Source: Streptomyces rhizoryzae (GTDB taxonomy: Bacteria > Actinomycetota > Actinomycetes > Streptomycetales > Streptomycetaceae). From it: a DNA stretch of 64,000 nt. The DNA lies in NCBI RefSeq assembly GCF_023155275.1, contig NZ_JALMUV010000046.1, positions 1 through 64,000 of the forward strand, written 5' to 3'. The notes beneath the pieces were generated by a model. The model searched no databases. It worked only from the letters and a program-made list of their open reading frames with translations, and was not told the DNA's origin. Position numbers and translations under genes: made by a program. Numbering within the stretch: position 1 is the first letter of the stretch; every line of letters begins with the position of its first letter. Positions 47,997-57,022 of the stretch are shown piece after piece.

Positions 47997-50057
47997 GTGA
48001 TCACTCATCACCCCGAAGCGCGCCTCTGGCTTCTGAGCACGCCCAGCACCTCCTACGCCTTCCGGTTGGACGCCGACGACGATCCCCGACACGTCCACTG
48101 GGGGCGGCCGTTGACCCTGGAGCAGGCCGTCGCGGTCGCGGCCGACCTGCCCGCGCAGGACCCCGGCGGCGACGATCCGGGGGGTGAGGAGTACGCGGTC
48201 GAAGGCGGTCTGCGGTTCGGGGCGCCGTCGCTGACCGTCCGGTTCGCCGACGGCGTCCGCGGCTTCGCGTGGCGGTTCGTCTCGCACACGGTCGAGGACG
48301 GCCTGCTCACACTCTCCTTCACCGACCGAGCCCGCTCCCTCGATCTCGACCTCAACTACCGAGTACGCCGCGGCCATGACCAGATCGAGCGCTGGGCCGT
48401 CCTCACTGCGGGGGAGCCGGTGGACGTCCTGCGGTTCGACTCCGCCGCCTGGACGCTGCCCGCCCGCGACGACTACCGGGTCAGCCATGTGGTGGGCGAA
48501 TGGGGCCGGGAGTTCCAGCTCCGGCGTGACCGGGTGCCCGTCGGGGAGACCGTGTTCACCAGCCGCCTCGGCATCACGGGACAGCACGCCGGACCCTGGC
48601 TGATGCTCGATGCGCACGACGCCGCCGAGGAGCACGGCGAGGTCTGGAGCGCGGCCCTGGCCTGGAGCGGCAGCCGCCGGATCACCCTGCGCCGCGACCC
48701 GTACGGCCGCGCCTCGTGGACCGGCGGGTTCGGACACGAGGGGCTGGTCCGGAAGCTGGGCGCCGGCGAGCGTCTGGAGACCCCCGTCTTCACCGGGCTG
48801 TACGCCCCCGACGGCTTCGGCGGCACCAGCCGACGCTGGCACGCCTACGTCGAACGGCAGGTGCTCCCCGCCCGCCTTGCCGAACGCCCTCTGATCTTCA
48901 ACTCGTGGGAGGCGACCGAGTTCGACATCAGCGAGCAACAGCAGTGGGAGCTGGCCGAGTTGGCCGCGGGGGTCGGTGTCGAGGTCTTCGTCGTGGACGA
49001 CGCATGGTTCGGCGCCCGCACCAGCGACCAGGCCGGGCTCGGCGACTGGTGGCCCAACCCCGACCGCTTCCCCAACGGCCTCGGCCCACTCGCCGACCAC
49101 GTACGCGAGTTGGGTATGGGATTCGGCCTCTGGGTCGAGCCCGAGGCGGTCAACCCCGACAGCGACCTTTACCGTACGCACCCGGACTGGATCCTCCACC
49201 AGGAAGGCCGCCCCCGCACGCAGCGCCGCAACCAGCACGTGCTGGACTTCGCTCGCCGCGACGTCCGCGAATGGGCCGTGGAGTGGCTGGTCAGGACCGT
49301 CACCGAGCTGGACGTCGGATTCCTCAAGTGGGACATGAACCGGCCCTTCAGTGAGGCCGGACAGCCCGGGGCCGCCGACCCCGACCGGGTCTGGATCGAG
49401 CACACCCGAGGCGTGTACGAGGTGATGGACCGGCTGCGTGCCGCCCGGCCCGGCCTGTACCTGGAGGCGTGCGCGGGCGGCGGCGGCCGGGCCGACCTGG
49501 GCGTTCTGGCCCGCGCCGACCAGGTCTGGACGTCGGACAACACCGACGCCGCCGACCGGGTCGCCATCCAGCACGGCTACGGCCAGGTGCTGCCCGCCCG
49601 CACGATGGGCGCGTGGGTCACCGACAGCCCGAACAGCCTCACCGCCCGCTCGACCCCGATCCGGTACCGCTTCCACGTCTCGATGGCGGGGGCGATGGGC
49701 ATCGGCGGCGACCTGCGGAAGTGGACGGAGGAGGACCTGGCCTGGTCCCGGATGCTCGTCGAGCAGTACAAGCGGATCCGGCCCGTGGTGCACGGCGGCG
49801 TCCAGTACCGTCTGGGGGACGACGCCGTGCAGTACCTCACCGAGGACGAGGTCGTCGTCTTCCAGTTCAAGGCGTCCGCGCTGACCCGCTCGTCTGTCCG
49901 GACCCGCCTCAAGTGCCTTGACCCTGGCGCTCGTTACCGTGACGAGGACACGGGCACGGTCCACGAGGGTGCGGTCCTGCTCAGCCACGGCCTGCCGCCC
50001 CTGCCGTCCTTCGACTGCACCAGCGAGCTCGTCCACCTCAGGAAGGTGCCCCGATGA
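47997..50057 (+). CDS. Alpha-galactosidase, GH36 family
   Basis: This 686-residue cytoplasmic glycoside hydrolase is predicted to release terminal alpha-galactose from raffinose-type sugars or related glycans. The N-terminal beta-supersandwich spans about 1-310. The catalytic barrel has FNSWEATEFDISEQQQWELA, VFVVDDAWFGAR, GLGDWWPNPDRFPNGL and MGFGLWVEPEAVN. It also holds the nucleophile Asp in FLKWDMNRPF, GLYLEACAGGGGRADLG, and the acid/base Asp in VWTSDNTDAADR. No signal peptide is present, so the substrate must be imported. GTG 47997 follows AAGGA (47987-47991). The stop overlaps the MFS start by 4 nt, tying hydrolysis to transport. Confidence 0.92.
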   Translation: MITHHPEARLWLLSTPSTSYAFRLDADDDPRHVHWGRPLTLEQAVAVAADLPAQDPGGDDPGGEEYAVEGGLRFGAPSLTVRFADGVRGFAWRFVSHTVEDGLLTLSFTDRARSLDLDLNYRVRRGHDQIERWAVLTAGEPVDVLRFDSAAWTLPARDDYRVSHVVGEWGREFQLRRDRVPVGETVFTSRLGITGQHAGPWLMLDAHDAAEEHGEVWSAALAWSGSRRITLRRDPYGRASWTGGFGHEGLVRKLGAGERLETPVFTGLYAPDGFGGTSRRWHAYVERQVLPARLAERPLIFNSWEATEFDISEQQQWELAELAAGVGVEVFVVDDAWFGARTSDQAGLGDWWPNPDRFPNGLGPLADHVRELGMGFGLWVEPEAVNPDSDLYRTHPDWILHQEGRPRTQRRNQHVLDFARRDVREWAVEWLVRTVTELDVGFLKWDMNRPFSEAGQPGAADPDRVWIEHTRGVYEVMDRLRAARPGLYLEACAGGGGRADLGVLARADQVWTSDNTDAADRVAIQHGYGQVLPARTMGAWVTDSPNSLTARSTPIRYRFHVSMAGAMGIGGDLRKWTEEDLAWSRMLVEQYKRIRPVVHGGVQYRLGDDAVQYLTEDEVVVFQFKASALTRSSVRTRLKCLDPGARYRDEDTGTVHEGAVLLSHGLPPLPSFDCTSELVHLRKVPR

Positions 50058-51340
50058 GCCTCGCCCCGGAGCGGGCCCGGGCCCTCGGGGAGCCGACCCG
50101 CGAGGTCGGCTCCGGCTGGGTTGTCCTGTTCGTCCTGGCCAACATCGGGATGTACCTGCCGATGCACGTGCCGACCACGTTCCTGATGCCCGAGCAGATC
50201 GCCGAGATCGACCCGGTGGGCAAGGTCGGCAGCTATGCCTGGGTCAGCATGATGGGCGCCGTCTCGGGCATCGTCATCGCGCCGCTGGCCGGCGCCCTCT
50301 GCGACCGCACCACGAGCCGGTTCGGGCGCCGCAGGCCGTGGCTGGTCGTCGGCTCACTGGTCTGCATGGCGGCGCTGGTGGGCACCGGCCTGCAGACGAC
50401 GGTCGTCGGTGTCGCCGTCAGCTCTCTCGTGCTGTCCGCCTCATTCATGATCATCGGTGCCGGGCTCTCCCCGGTGGTACCCGACCAGGTCCCGGTGGAG
50501 CAGCGCGGTGTGGTGCTCGGCTGGGCCATGGTGCCGCAGGCGGGCGGTCTGATGGCGGGCGGGCTGCTGCTCGGTGTCGTCACGGGCTTCCCCGCGCAGT
50601 ACACGCTGATGGCGGTGATGCCGCTGCTGATCCTCCTGTTCGCGTTCACGATGAAGGACCCGCCGCTGCCGCCGCAGCACCGCGCCCCGTTCTCGCTGCG
50701 CACCTTCCTGCGCGGCTACCGGATCAGCCCGCGCGAGCACCCGGACTTCGTCTGGGCGATGACCTCGCGGTTCATCATGGGCCTCGGCTACGGGACGGGC
50801 ACGCTCTACCTGCCGTACTTCCTCGAAGACGTCCTGGACTACGCGCAGTTGTTCCCCGGGCAGTCCACGGAGGACGGCCTGCTCATCGTGATCGGCATCA
50901 ACTGCATGGCAACGATCTCGACGGTCGTGCTCAGCGGCTGGCTCTCCGACCGGCTGGGCAAGCGGCGCATGCTCGTCTTCGTCGGCGGTGTCACGATGGC
51001 CGTCGCCGCGATCACGCTCGCGTTGCGGCCCACGTGGACCGTGACGCTGGTCGCCGCCGTCATCCTGGGCGTGGGCTACGGCGTGTACCTGGCCGTCGAC
51101 ACGGCCCTGGTCACGGAGGTGCTCCCGGCCTCGGCCGATCGCGCCAAGGACATGGCCCTGGCCAACCTGATGACGTCCCTGCCGTACGTCCTGGTGCCCC
51201 CGATCGCCTCAGTCGTGCTGGGCAGTCTGGGCGGCTACCGCTCGCTGTTCCTCTGCTCGGCGGCGATGTCCGTGCTGGGCGCGGCCATGGTCTGGAAGGT
51301 CAAGGGCGTTCGCCGAGCCGGTCGTCGAGGTAGCTGTTGA
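50054..51340 (+). CDS. MFS transporter, probable oligosaccharide carrier
   Basis: This 428-residue membrane protein has 12 hydrophobic segments and the MFS loop motif between helices 2 and 3 (GALCDRTTSRFGRRRPWLVVG), repeated weakly as GWLSDRLGKRRML. The overall look is that of sugar carriers of the GPH/SLC45-like type. Because it overlaps the alpha-galactosidase gene by 4 nt, the likely cargo is an alpha-galactoside or the liberated sugar. ATG 50054 is preceded by AGGAAGG. The last 41 bp overlap the 3' end of the convergent TetR gene. Confidence 0.88.
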   Translation: MSLAPERARALGEPTREVGSGWVVLFVLANIGMYLPMHVPTTFLMPEQIAEIDPVGKVGSYAWVSMMGAVSGIVIAPLAGALCDRTTSRFGRRRPWLVVGSLVCMAALVGTGLQTTVVGVAVSSLVLSASFMIIGAGLSPVVPDQVPVEQRGVVLGWAMVPQAGGLMAGGLLLGVVTGFPAQYTLMAVMPLLILLFAFTMKDPPLPPQHRAPFSLRTFLRGYRISPREHPDFVWAMTSRFIMGLGYGTGTLYLPYFLEDVLDYAQLFPGQSTEDGLLIVIGINCMATISTVVLSGWLSDRLGKRRMLVFVGGVTMAVAAITLALRPTWTVTLVAAVILGVGYGVYLAVDTALVTEVLPASADRAKDMALANLMTSLPYVLVPPIASVVLGSLGGYRSLFLCSAAMSVLGAAMVWKVKGVRRAGRRGSC

Positions 51341-51932
51341 GGACGCGCTTGCACTCGGCGATCAGCCGGGCATCGCCCTGCGGATCGGTAGCGAACGCGA
51401 GTTTCAGCACGCTGTCCGCGCATTCGAGGGCCACCCGCACGGCGATGGCGAACTCGGGATCGTCCTGCCCCCCCGTCAGCGAGGACGTCAGTGAGCCCAA
51501 TCTTCCGGCGACCGCCGTGTTGTTGTCCTGGGTCGCCTCCAGGACGTGGTCCTGTCCCACCGCACCGAAGTCGACCACCCCGAACCCGGCGATCGTCCGG
51601 CGCATGGTGACGAACTCGTCGACGGTCACCTCCACGATGCCCGCGATGCCTTCGGGTTCCTCGCGCTCCAGACGGCCCGAGACCCGCGCCAGGAAGGACT
51701 CCAGGTTGCGGGCGGCCAGCGCGCCGATCAGTCCTTCCCGGTCGGAGAAGAACTGGTAGAGGGTGCCGATCGGGACGTCGGCCCTGCGGGCCACCTCCTT
51801 GGTGGTCAGCGCGGCATAGCCGACCTCGTCCAGGAGTTCGGCGCAGGCGTCGAGGAGCCGTTCGAAGCGTTCGGCGCTGCGCTTCTGTACCGGCCGCTTG
51901 CGCAGCGTCCCTGTAGTGCGGTCTTGATTCAC
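51300..51932 (-). CDS. TetR-family transcriptional regulator
   Basis: This 210-residue repressor has the N-terminal helix-turn-helix RFERLLDACAELLDEVGYAA then LTTKEVARRADVPIGTLYQF, residues 22-61, followed by an all-helical ligand domain (about 75-200). It lies between the alpha-galactosidase/MFS operon and the divergent GH1 gene and probably controls one or both in response to a sugar. A short inverted repeat (51951-51970) in the 61-bp divergent gap is the likely operator. Its 3' end overlaps the MFS gene tail-to-tail by 41 bp, which could produce antisense interference. Confidence 0.9.
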   Translation of the reverse strand: MNQDRTTGTLRKRPVQKRSAERFERLLDACAELLDEVGYAALTTKEVARRADVPIGTLYQFFSDREGLIGALAARNLESFLARVSGRLEREEPEGIAGIVEVTVDEFVTMRRTIAGFGVVDFGAVGQDHVLEATQDNNTAVAGRLGSLTSSLTGGQDDPEFAIAVRVALECADSVLKLAFATDPQGDARLIAECKRVLNSYLDDRLGERP

Positions 51933-51950
51933 GCTTCCATCATCCCATCC

Positions 51951-51970
51951 AGGGCGTTAACGTGAGCCCT
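51951..51970. promoter_or_regulatory. Candidate TetR operator in the divergent gap
   Basis: AGGGC (51951-51955) and GCCCT (51966-51970) are inverted around a 10-bp centre that contains the palindrome CGTTAACG (51955-51962). The site lies between the TetR start (51932) and the GH1 start (51994). Confidence 0.4.
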
Positions 51971-51993
51971 GCTCATGTTCCAGGAGGTTAGAC

Positions 51994-53334
51994 GTGACGC
52001 TGAACCATCTCCCCGCCGACTTCATCTGGGGCGCCTCGACGGCGTCGTACCAGATCGAGGGCGCCACCAAGGAGGACGGACGTGGACCCTCCGTCTGGGA
52101 CACCTTCACCGCCCGCCCCGGCACGGTCCGTGACGGGCACACCGGTGACGTGGCCTGCGACCATTACCACCGGTACGAGGAGGACCTCGCGCTGATGGCC
52201 GAGGCGGGCCTCACCGGCTACCGCTTCTCCCTCGCCTGGCCCCGCATCCAGCCGAGCGGCAGGGGCCAAGTCAACGCGCAGGGCCTGGACTTCTACGACC
52301 GGCTCGTCGACGGGCTGCTCGCGCGCGGCATCGAACCCGTCCCGACCCTCTACCACTGGGACCTCCCGCAGGCCCTCGAGGACGGCGGCGGCTGGCTGAA
52401 CCGCGACACCGCGTACCGCTTCGCCGAGTACACAAGCATCGTCGCCGACAGGCTGGGCGACCGCGTCCAGAAGTGGATCACGCTCAACGAGCCGTTCGTC
52501 CACATGGTCTGGGGCTACGGCCTCGGCACCCACGCACCGGGCCGCGCCCTGTTCTTCGACTGCCTCCCGGTCGCCCACCACCAACTGCTCGGCCATGGCC
52601 TGGCGTTGCGTGCGTTGCGGGCACGCGGCCTCCAGGTGATGATCGCCAACAACTGCACCCCGGTGTGGCCGGCGTCGGACGACCCTGCCGATGTCGCCGC
52701 CGCGCAGGACTATGACGCCTTGCACAACCGTCTGTTCAACGATCCGATCCTCACGGGCACGTACCCCGACCTGTCGGCCTTCGGTGCGGACGCCACCCTG
52801 GGCGGCTCCGTCCGGGACGGTGACCTCGAACTGATCTCGGCTCCTCTGGACGCGCTCGGCGTCAACTACTACAACCCGACCCGGATCCAGGCGCCGACGT
52901 CCGAAGGGCTGCCCTTCGAGGAGGTTCCCATCGAGGGCTACCGCCGTACCGCCTTCGGCTGGCCCGTCGTCCCCGACGGCCTACGGGAACTGCTCGTCGG
53001 CCTCAAGGAGCGCTACCCGGCACTTCCGCCGGTCCACATCACCGAGAATGGCTGCTCGGTCGAGGACGTCGTCGGCGCGGACGGCACCGTCCAGGACCTC
53101 GCGCGCATCGACTACTTGGACACCCACCTGCACGCCGTCGACGCCGCCGTGGCCCAGGGCGTCGATGTGCGCGGCTACTTCACCTGGACCCTCATCGACA
53201 ACTTCGAATGGGCCGAGGGCTTCCACCAGCGCTTCGGCCTCGTCCACGTCGACCACGACACCCAGGTCCGTACCCCGAAGGCATCCTTTGCCTGGTACCG
53301 CGACCTCATCCGCAGTCACCGGACGCCAGCATGA
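51994..53334 (+). CDS. GH1 beta-glucosidase/beta-galactosidase-type enzyme
   Basis: This 446-residue intracellular family 1 glycoside hydrolase begins with FIWGASTASYQIEGATKEDG, the standard GH1 opening. The acid/base Glu is in TLNEPFVH, the nucleophile Glu is in HITENGCS, and the substrate-binding TWTLIDNFEWAEGF follows. Length is typical. It removes beta-linked glucose or galactose from short glycans. GTG 51994 has AGGAGG 8 nt upstream. Its stop overlaps by 4 nt (ATGA) the start of a truncated FAD-linked oxidase, which shows that the original operon was longer. Confidence 0.94.
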   Translation: MTLNHLPADFIWGASTASYQIEGATKEDGRGPSVWDTFTARPGTVRDGHTGDVACDHYHRYEEDLALMAEAGLTGYRFSLAWPRIQPSGRGQVNAQGLDFYDRLVDGLLARGIEPVPTLYHWDLPQALEDGGGWLNRDTAYRFAEYTSIVADRLGDRVQKWITLNEPFVHMVWGYGLGTHAPGRALFFDCLPVAHHQLLGHGLALRALRARGLQVMIANNCTPVWPASDDPADVAAAQDYDALHNRLFNDPILTGTYPDLSAFGADATLGGSVRDGDLELISAPLDALGVNYYNPTRIQAPTSEGLPFEEVPIEGYRRTAFGWPVVPDGLRELLVGLKERYPALPPVHITENGCSVEDVVGADGTVQDLARIDYLDTHLHAVDAAVAQGVDVRGYFTWTLIDNFEWAEGFHQRFGLVHVDHDTQVRTPKASFAWYRDLIRSHRTPA

Positions 53335-53460
53335 CCTGGCGCAACTGGGCGGGAAACGAAGAGGCGCGGCCCGTGCGCGTCCACCGTCCGAGCAACTCGG
53401 CCGAGGTCGCCGAAGCCGTCAAGGACGCGAGGCGGGGCGGGCAGCGAGTCGTCATGCGAT
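53331..53460 (+). pseudogene. Truncated FAD-linked alditol/lactone oxidase
   Basis: After the ATGA overlap with the GH1 gene, the frame reads TWRNWAGNEEARPVRVHRPS then NSAEVAEAVKDARRGGQRV. This is the N-terminus of sugar-alcohol or aldonolactone oxidases (FAD-binding type). The family should continue with a GSGHSF-like flavin-binding motif at about residue 45. Instead unrelated sequence begins near 53455, and the frame soon ends. Only about 40 of some 420 residues remain, so the gene is dead. Confidence 0.7.
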
Positions 53461-53592
53461 CGAATTTCCCAACGAGCAGCAGCTTTTGTCCGCCGGTGGG
53501 GGCAACGTTGGCGGGAGGCTCCGTTCGCGTCCGGAGCCGGCGAGCCGGCAGGAATCGGTGCCGGTCTTGATGAGGGTGCCGTTGAACTCCCG

Positions 53593-53625
53593 CATGGACC
53601 GGGCCGCCTGTCGACCCGGTCCATG
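53593..53625. terminator. Perfect 11-bp hairpin, terminator of the metalloprotease gene
   Basis: CATGGACCGGG (53593-53603) pairs fully with CCCGGTCCATG (53615-53625) around an 11-nt loop, 38 nt beyond the stop of the minus-strand metalloprotease gene. Confidence 0.75.
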
Positions 53626-53663
53626 GGATCCTTTGCCGCCAGTCCCGCTGACAGCGATCAGGA

Positions 53664-55385
53664 TCAGTACTGGATGGTGTGATTGAAGAGGATGTTCCGG
53701 GCCTTCGAGCCGCTGTCCAGGCCGTAGACGGGCCGGTCGTTGACGAAGTACTCGCGGAAGCTCGACTGCCCGGTCCGCGACATCATCGAGTTGCTCTTGG
53801 TCCAGCCGCCGTCGACCTGGGACCACAGGTCGACCAGTGCGGTGGCCACGCGGGCCTCGCAGGCGTCGCCCGGATCGATGCCGCTCGTGGAACGGTCATT
53901 GGCGAGGTTCATGGAGCTGCCGTTGCCCCAGTAGTACGTGGTGTCGTTGAAGGTGTGGAACGCCACGGCGTTGGCGAAGCCCTCGGTCCAGCCGCAGCTG
54001 GTGGAGGAGGTGCGGTTGACGTAATGGGGCGAGCAGTTGCTCACCTGCGGCCACCAGCCTCTGTAGAGCTTGCCCATGAGGGCGTGGCCCGCTTCGTGGA
54101 CGGTGGTGTGCTCGGCGTCGGGGTCGTTGTCGGCCAGGTGGATCTTGTCGTCGTTGGTGGTCCAGTAGGTGCCGTCGGTGGAGCCGGGGTACCACTGGAC
54201 GGTGATCGGCGTGCAGCGGCCGTCCTGCTGGCTGCTTGCCCAGCAGTTGGTCGTGGAACCACGGTTCCACCACAGCTTGTTGAGCGTGTCGAGGGCGTGC
54301 CAGGCACGGCTCTGCCCGTCGTTGGCGTACACGTTGCCCAGGCTGGTGCTGCGCGAGATGTTGTTCAGCGCATACGTGGCGGTGGAGTAGAAGCGGCCGT
54401 TGCCGTCGACCACGGACCACATGCGCCCGGCCTGGGTCTGGAACTCCACCCATGCCTGGGAGGTGACGGAGGTCGTCGGGGTGTAGCAGAGGTTGAACTT
54501 GCCGTCGCCGTTGCCGGTCATTCCCGTGGCGAGCTTCTGCGTAGCGCTGCCGGCGGTCGGCCTGCCCCACAGGGTGAGGTTGGCGTTGCTGACCGGCTCG
54601 TCCCGGTTGGCCTTGCCGTTCCAACTGCCGCCCTCGGCGGACTGGAAGCGGTTGCGGAAGGTGCCGCTGACGCAGACCTGGGCGTTGGACGTGGCGGCGG
54701 CGCGCGGGGCGGCAGGGGCCGAGGCAGCCGAGGCGCGGGCAGCGGCAGGGGCGGGGGCAGCGGCCTTGGGGGGCACCGGGCGCGCCTTGCGGGCGCCGGC
54801 CCCGGGGCGGTGGGCCGGGGCCGCGTCGGCCGTGGTGACCGAGACGCCCTTGCGGGAGGAGCCCTTCGACGTCCCGACGGTGAGTTCCAACGAGTCGTGC
54901 CCGGCACGGCGCGGGTCGGGGCGGTCGATGTCGGTGACGTCCGCCTGGATCTGGGCGGGTCCGGCGGCGACGGCCTTGACCTGGAGTTTGATGGTGCGGT
55001 TGCCCGGGGTGAGGGCGAACGTCCGGCTGGTGCGCTGGCCGAAGGTGTCCGTGGTGGGTGCGGCGAGGCCGGATCTCTCGCCGGTCATCCGGAGTGCGGG
55101 CGGCAGCTGGACGGACAGTCCGGCGTGCCTGATGTCGGACTGCGCCGCGATGTTCACGGTGAGGGTGGCCTGCTCGCCGACAGCAGGCAGGTGGTCGAGG
55201 GAAGTGGTGACGCCGAGACAACTGAGCGGCGCCTCGGAGCCCTTCGCCGTGGCACGGATCGTGCAGGGGTGGTCGGCCGGGGTGGTGGCACCCGCGAACG
55301 CGGACGGCACGACGACTGCCAGACAGGCGCCTAAGCCTGCCAGCGTGGCCAGAGCGGCGGGTCGGGTGACCCGTATTCGGGACAT
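53664..55385 (-). CDS. Secreted HExxH metalloprotease
   Basis: This 573-residue exported protein has a signal peptide at residues 1-32 (TRPAALATLAGLGACLAVVV, cleavage near AFAGA). An immunoglobulin-like or all-beta region spans about 35-170 (repeat-type segment LTVNIAAQSDIRHAGLSVQL), and an Ala/Pro-rich linker about 185-235. The C-terminal catalytic part has HTTVHEAGHALMGKLYRGWW with the zinc site, then TSCGWTEGFANAVAFHTF, whose Glu is the third ligand of a gluzincin. Several Cys pairs are likely disulphides. The substrate is not known. ATG 55385 lies 7 nt after GAAAGG, and an ATG two codons earlier is too close. A strong terminator follows at 53593. Confidence 0.82.
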   Translation of the reverse strand: MSRIRVTRPAALATLAGLGACLAVVVPSAFAGATTPADHPCTIRATAKGSEAPLSCLGVTTSLDHLPAVGEQATLTVNIAAQSDIRHAGLSVQLPPALRMTGERSGLAAPTTDTFGQRTSRTFALTPGNRTIKLQVKAVAAGPAQIQADVTDIDRPDPRRAGHDSLELTVGTSKGSSRKGVSVTTADAAPAHRPGAGARKARPVPPKAAAPAPAAARASAASAPAAPRAAATSNAQVCVSGTFRNRFQSAEGGSWNGKANRDEPVSNANLTLWGRPTAGSATQKLATGMTGNGDGKFNLCYTPTTSVTSQAWVEFQTQAGRMWSVVDGNGRFYSTATYALNNISRSTSLGNVYANDGQSRAWHALDTLNKLWWNRGSTTNCWASSQQDGRCTPITVQWYPGSTDGTYWTTNDDKIHLADNDPDAEHTTVHEAGHALMGKLYRGWWPQVSNCSPHYVNRTSSTSCGWTEGFANAVAFHTFNDTTYYWGNGSSMNLANDRSTSGIDPGDACEARVATALVDLWSQVDGGWTKSNSMMSRTGQSSFREYFVNDRPVYGLDSGSKARNILFNHTIQY

Positions 55386-56052
55386 GGGCATGCCTTTCAG
55401 CTGCGTGCACGACCCCGGTCCGGCACGACCGGGTCCGGTGCACGCAGGCAGAGCTGTGAGGGGGGTAGGAACTGCACCGCGGCCACTGCGGTTCAACCAG
55501 CGCATCAATCGTTGGCCAAAGCACCACCCAGGGTGACAGTGGCCGACACCATATACCGATGGACCACGCATGTCATCTCTTAAGGCAGAAGAAGAGAGCG
55601 AAACAGGCGTGAACGAAACGCAGATGACCTTCCGTCCACCGGCCCGCAGTCCAACAACTACGGCCCGAGGCAGCGAACCCGACAGCGAGTCGACCTGCCG
55701 CCCGCGGTCGGCATTCCGCACGAAGGGCACGACGGGACGGCTCGAAGCAGCCGCCCGCGGTGGACCCGCTCAACAGCGGTTGCGGAGCATTCCGTTCGGT
55801 ACCGTCTGTCCACCAGACCCATGAGGAGAAGACCGTCGAGCAGGACCGGCGCATCTCCCACCCGCCGGCCACCGTCCAGCACGGGTGGAACACCCTGAGG
55901 GGGAGAGGCCCCGACCAGGTGCGCCTCCACCTCGCCCACCGCACCAGAACAGGCCGCGCACGAACCGGCTCAGCCGTCGCAGAGCGCTTCGGAATGATCA
56001 CGGAGTTCTTGACGCTCAGTGATGCCCCGGAGGGCTCGTGCCTGCGGTCCCA
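55386..56052. other. Gene-poor stretch between metalloprotease and IS630 remnant
   Basis: About 670 bases hold the upstream region of the metalloprotease (a minus-strand TATATG near 55550 could be a -10) and no credible gene. Several short overlapping frames occur but none has a ribosome site or familiar sequence. The right part may be decayed mobile-element DNA. Confidence 0.4.
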
Positions 56053-56891
56053 TCATCTCTTCCGGAACCCCTGTGGGATCAGTTCGCCGCTCCGCTGCTT
56101 TCGGGGTGGTGTCGGGGACGGTGTTGTGAGCGTGAGTCCGGTTTCCGCGAGACAGCCGTCGAGCAGGTGGGGTCCGCGTTGGGTGCAGGCGAGGCCGTGC
56201 CGGAGGGTCCGCGTGAGGTGGTCGGGATTCTCGAATGCGACGTTGGCCCAGTAGCGCCTTCGCAGGAGCGACCAGATGCCCGCGGCCGGGTTGAGGTCCG
56301 TGCGTAGCTGGGGCGTTGGACGATGGTGAGCCAGTCGTGGCCCTCGGCATACTTGCGCAGGTCGGCGGCCCGGTGGGTGTGCAGAGTGTCCCGGACCACC
56401 ACGAGCGGGCCACCGAGTTGGATATGAGCGCGCACGAGCAGGTCTCGGTAGTCGGTCCAGGCGAAGCTCTGGCGAGCGCCTTTGAGCGGCATGTGGAACC
56501 GGGGCCGGCAGATGAGCCGGGAGGGCTCGCCGGGCTTGTAACAGGCTGCGGCGGCAACGGAGATACGACGTCTGGAGCGGCCGCGGACGCGCACAACGGG
56601 GGTGTGCCCGCGGCGGCTCCAGGTAGGGGCGGTAGGCGGTGTCATCGCGAAGCCGCCCTCGTCCGCAAAGACGATCCAAGCCCCGAGCGACCGACCGAGC
56701 GCAATGCCTCGACGCCGCCTTCCCGCCAGGCCCGACGCCAGCGCTCCACCGAGCGCTTGCTCACCCGCAGATCCCTCGCGCTCACCGACGTCCGCTCAAC
56801 CCCGGGCAAACCGCACGCCAGCCCCCGACCGAACCTGCTCACGCTGCACCTGCCGCTCCGCGGTCACGCCCCCTCCCTGCGCATACCGCAC
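56053..56891 (-). mobile_element. Decayed IS630-family transposase
   Basis: A minus-strand transposase can be read only across frames. GTG 56891 starts VRYAQGGGVTAERQ and reaches RFARG before a stop. A shifted frame supplies the HTH region ARDLRVSKRSVERWRRAWRE. Shortly after, FADEGGFAM gives the first catalytic Asp, closer than in intact IS630 enzymes, so roughly 100 residues are deleted. PLVVVRDTLHTHRAADLRKY carries the second Asp. After another frameshift TDLNPAAGIWSLLRRRYWAN follows, where the third acidic residue is replaced by Ala. It is inactive. Terminal repeats were not identified. Confidence 0.8.
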
Positions 56892-57022
56892 ACCATCGGC
56901 ATAGCGCAGGGATCAAGAACCGTCACACGGCGGGGGCCTCTTCGGGCAGCCGACCGGCCTTCCACGGCGGATACGACCCTCGGCACGGGACTCACACGAC
57001 TCTCGCCGGGGAAGACGTGACG

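Noticed and set aside
45879..50036. Minus-strand frame of 1385 codons
   Set aside because: Antisense shadow of the secreted hydrolase and alpha-galactosidase genes, both of which have clear family motifs.
55485..55510. GGTTCAACC resembling a tRNA T-arm
   Set aside because: No acceptor or anticodon stem can be built around it.
55760..56254. Plus-strand frame of 164 codons
   Set aside because: No ribosome site or familiar sequence, and its right end is antisense to the IS630 remnant.
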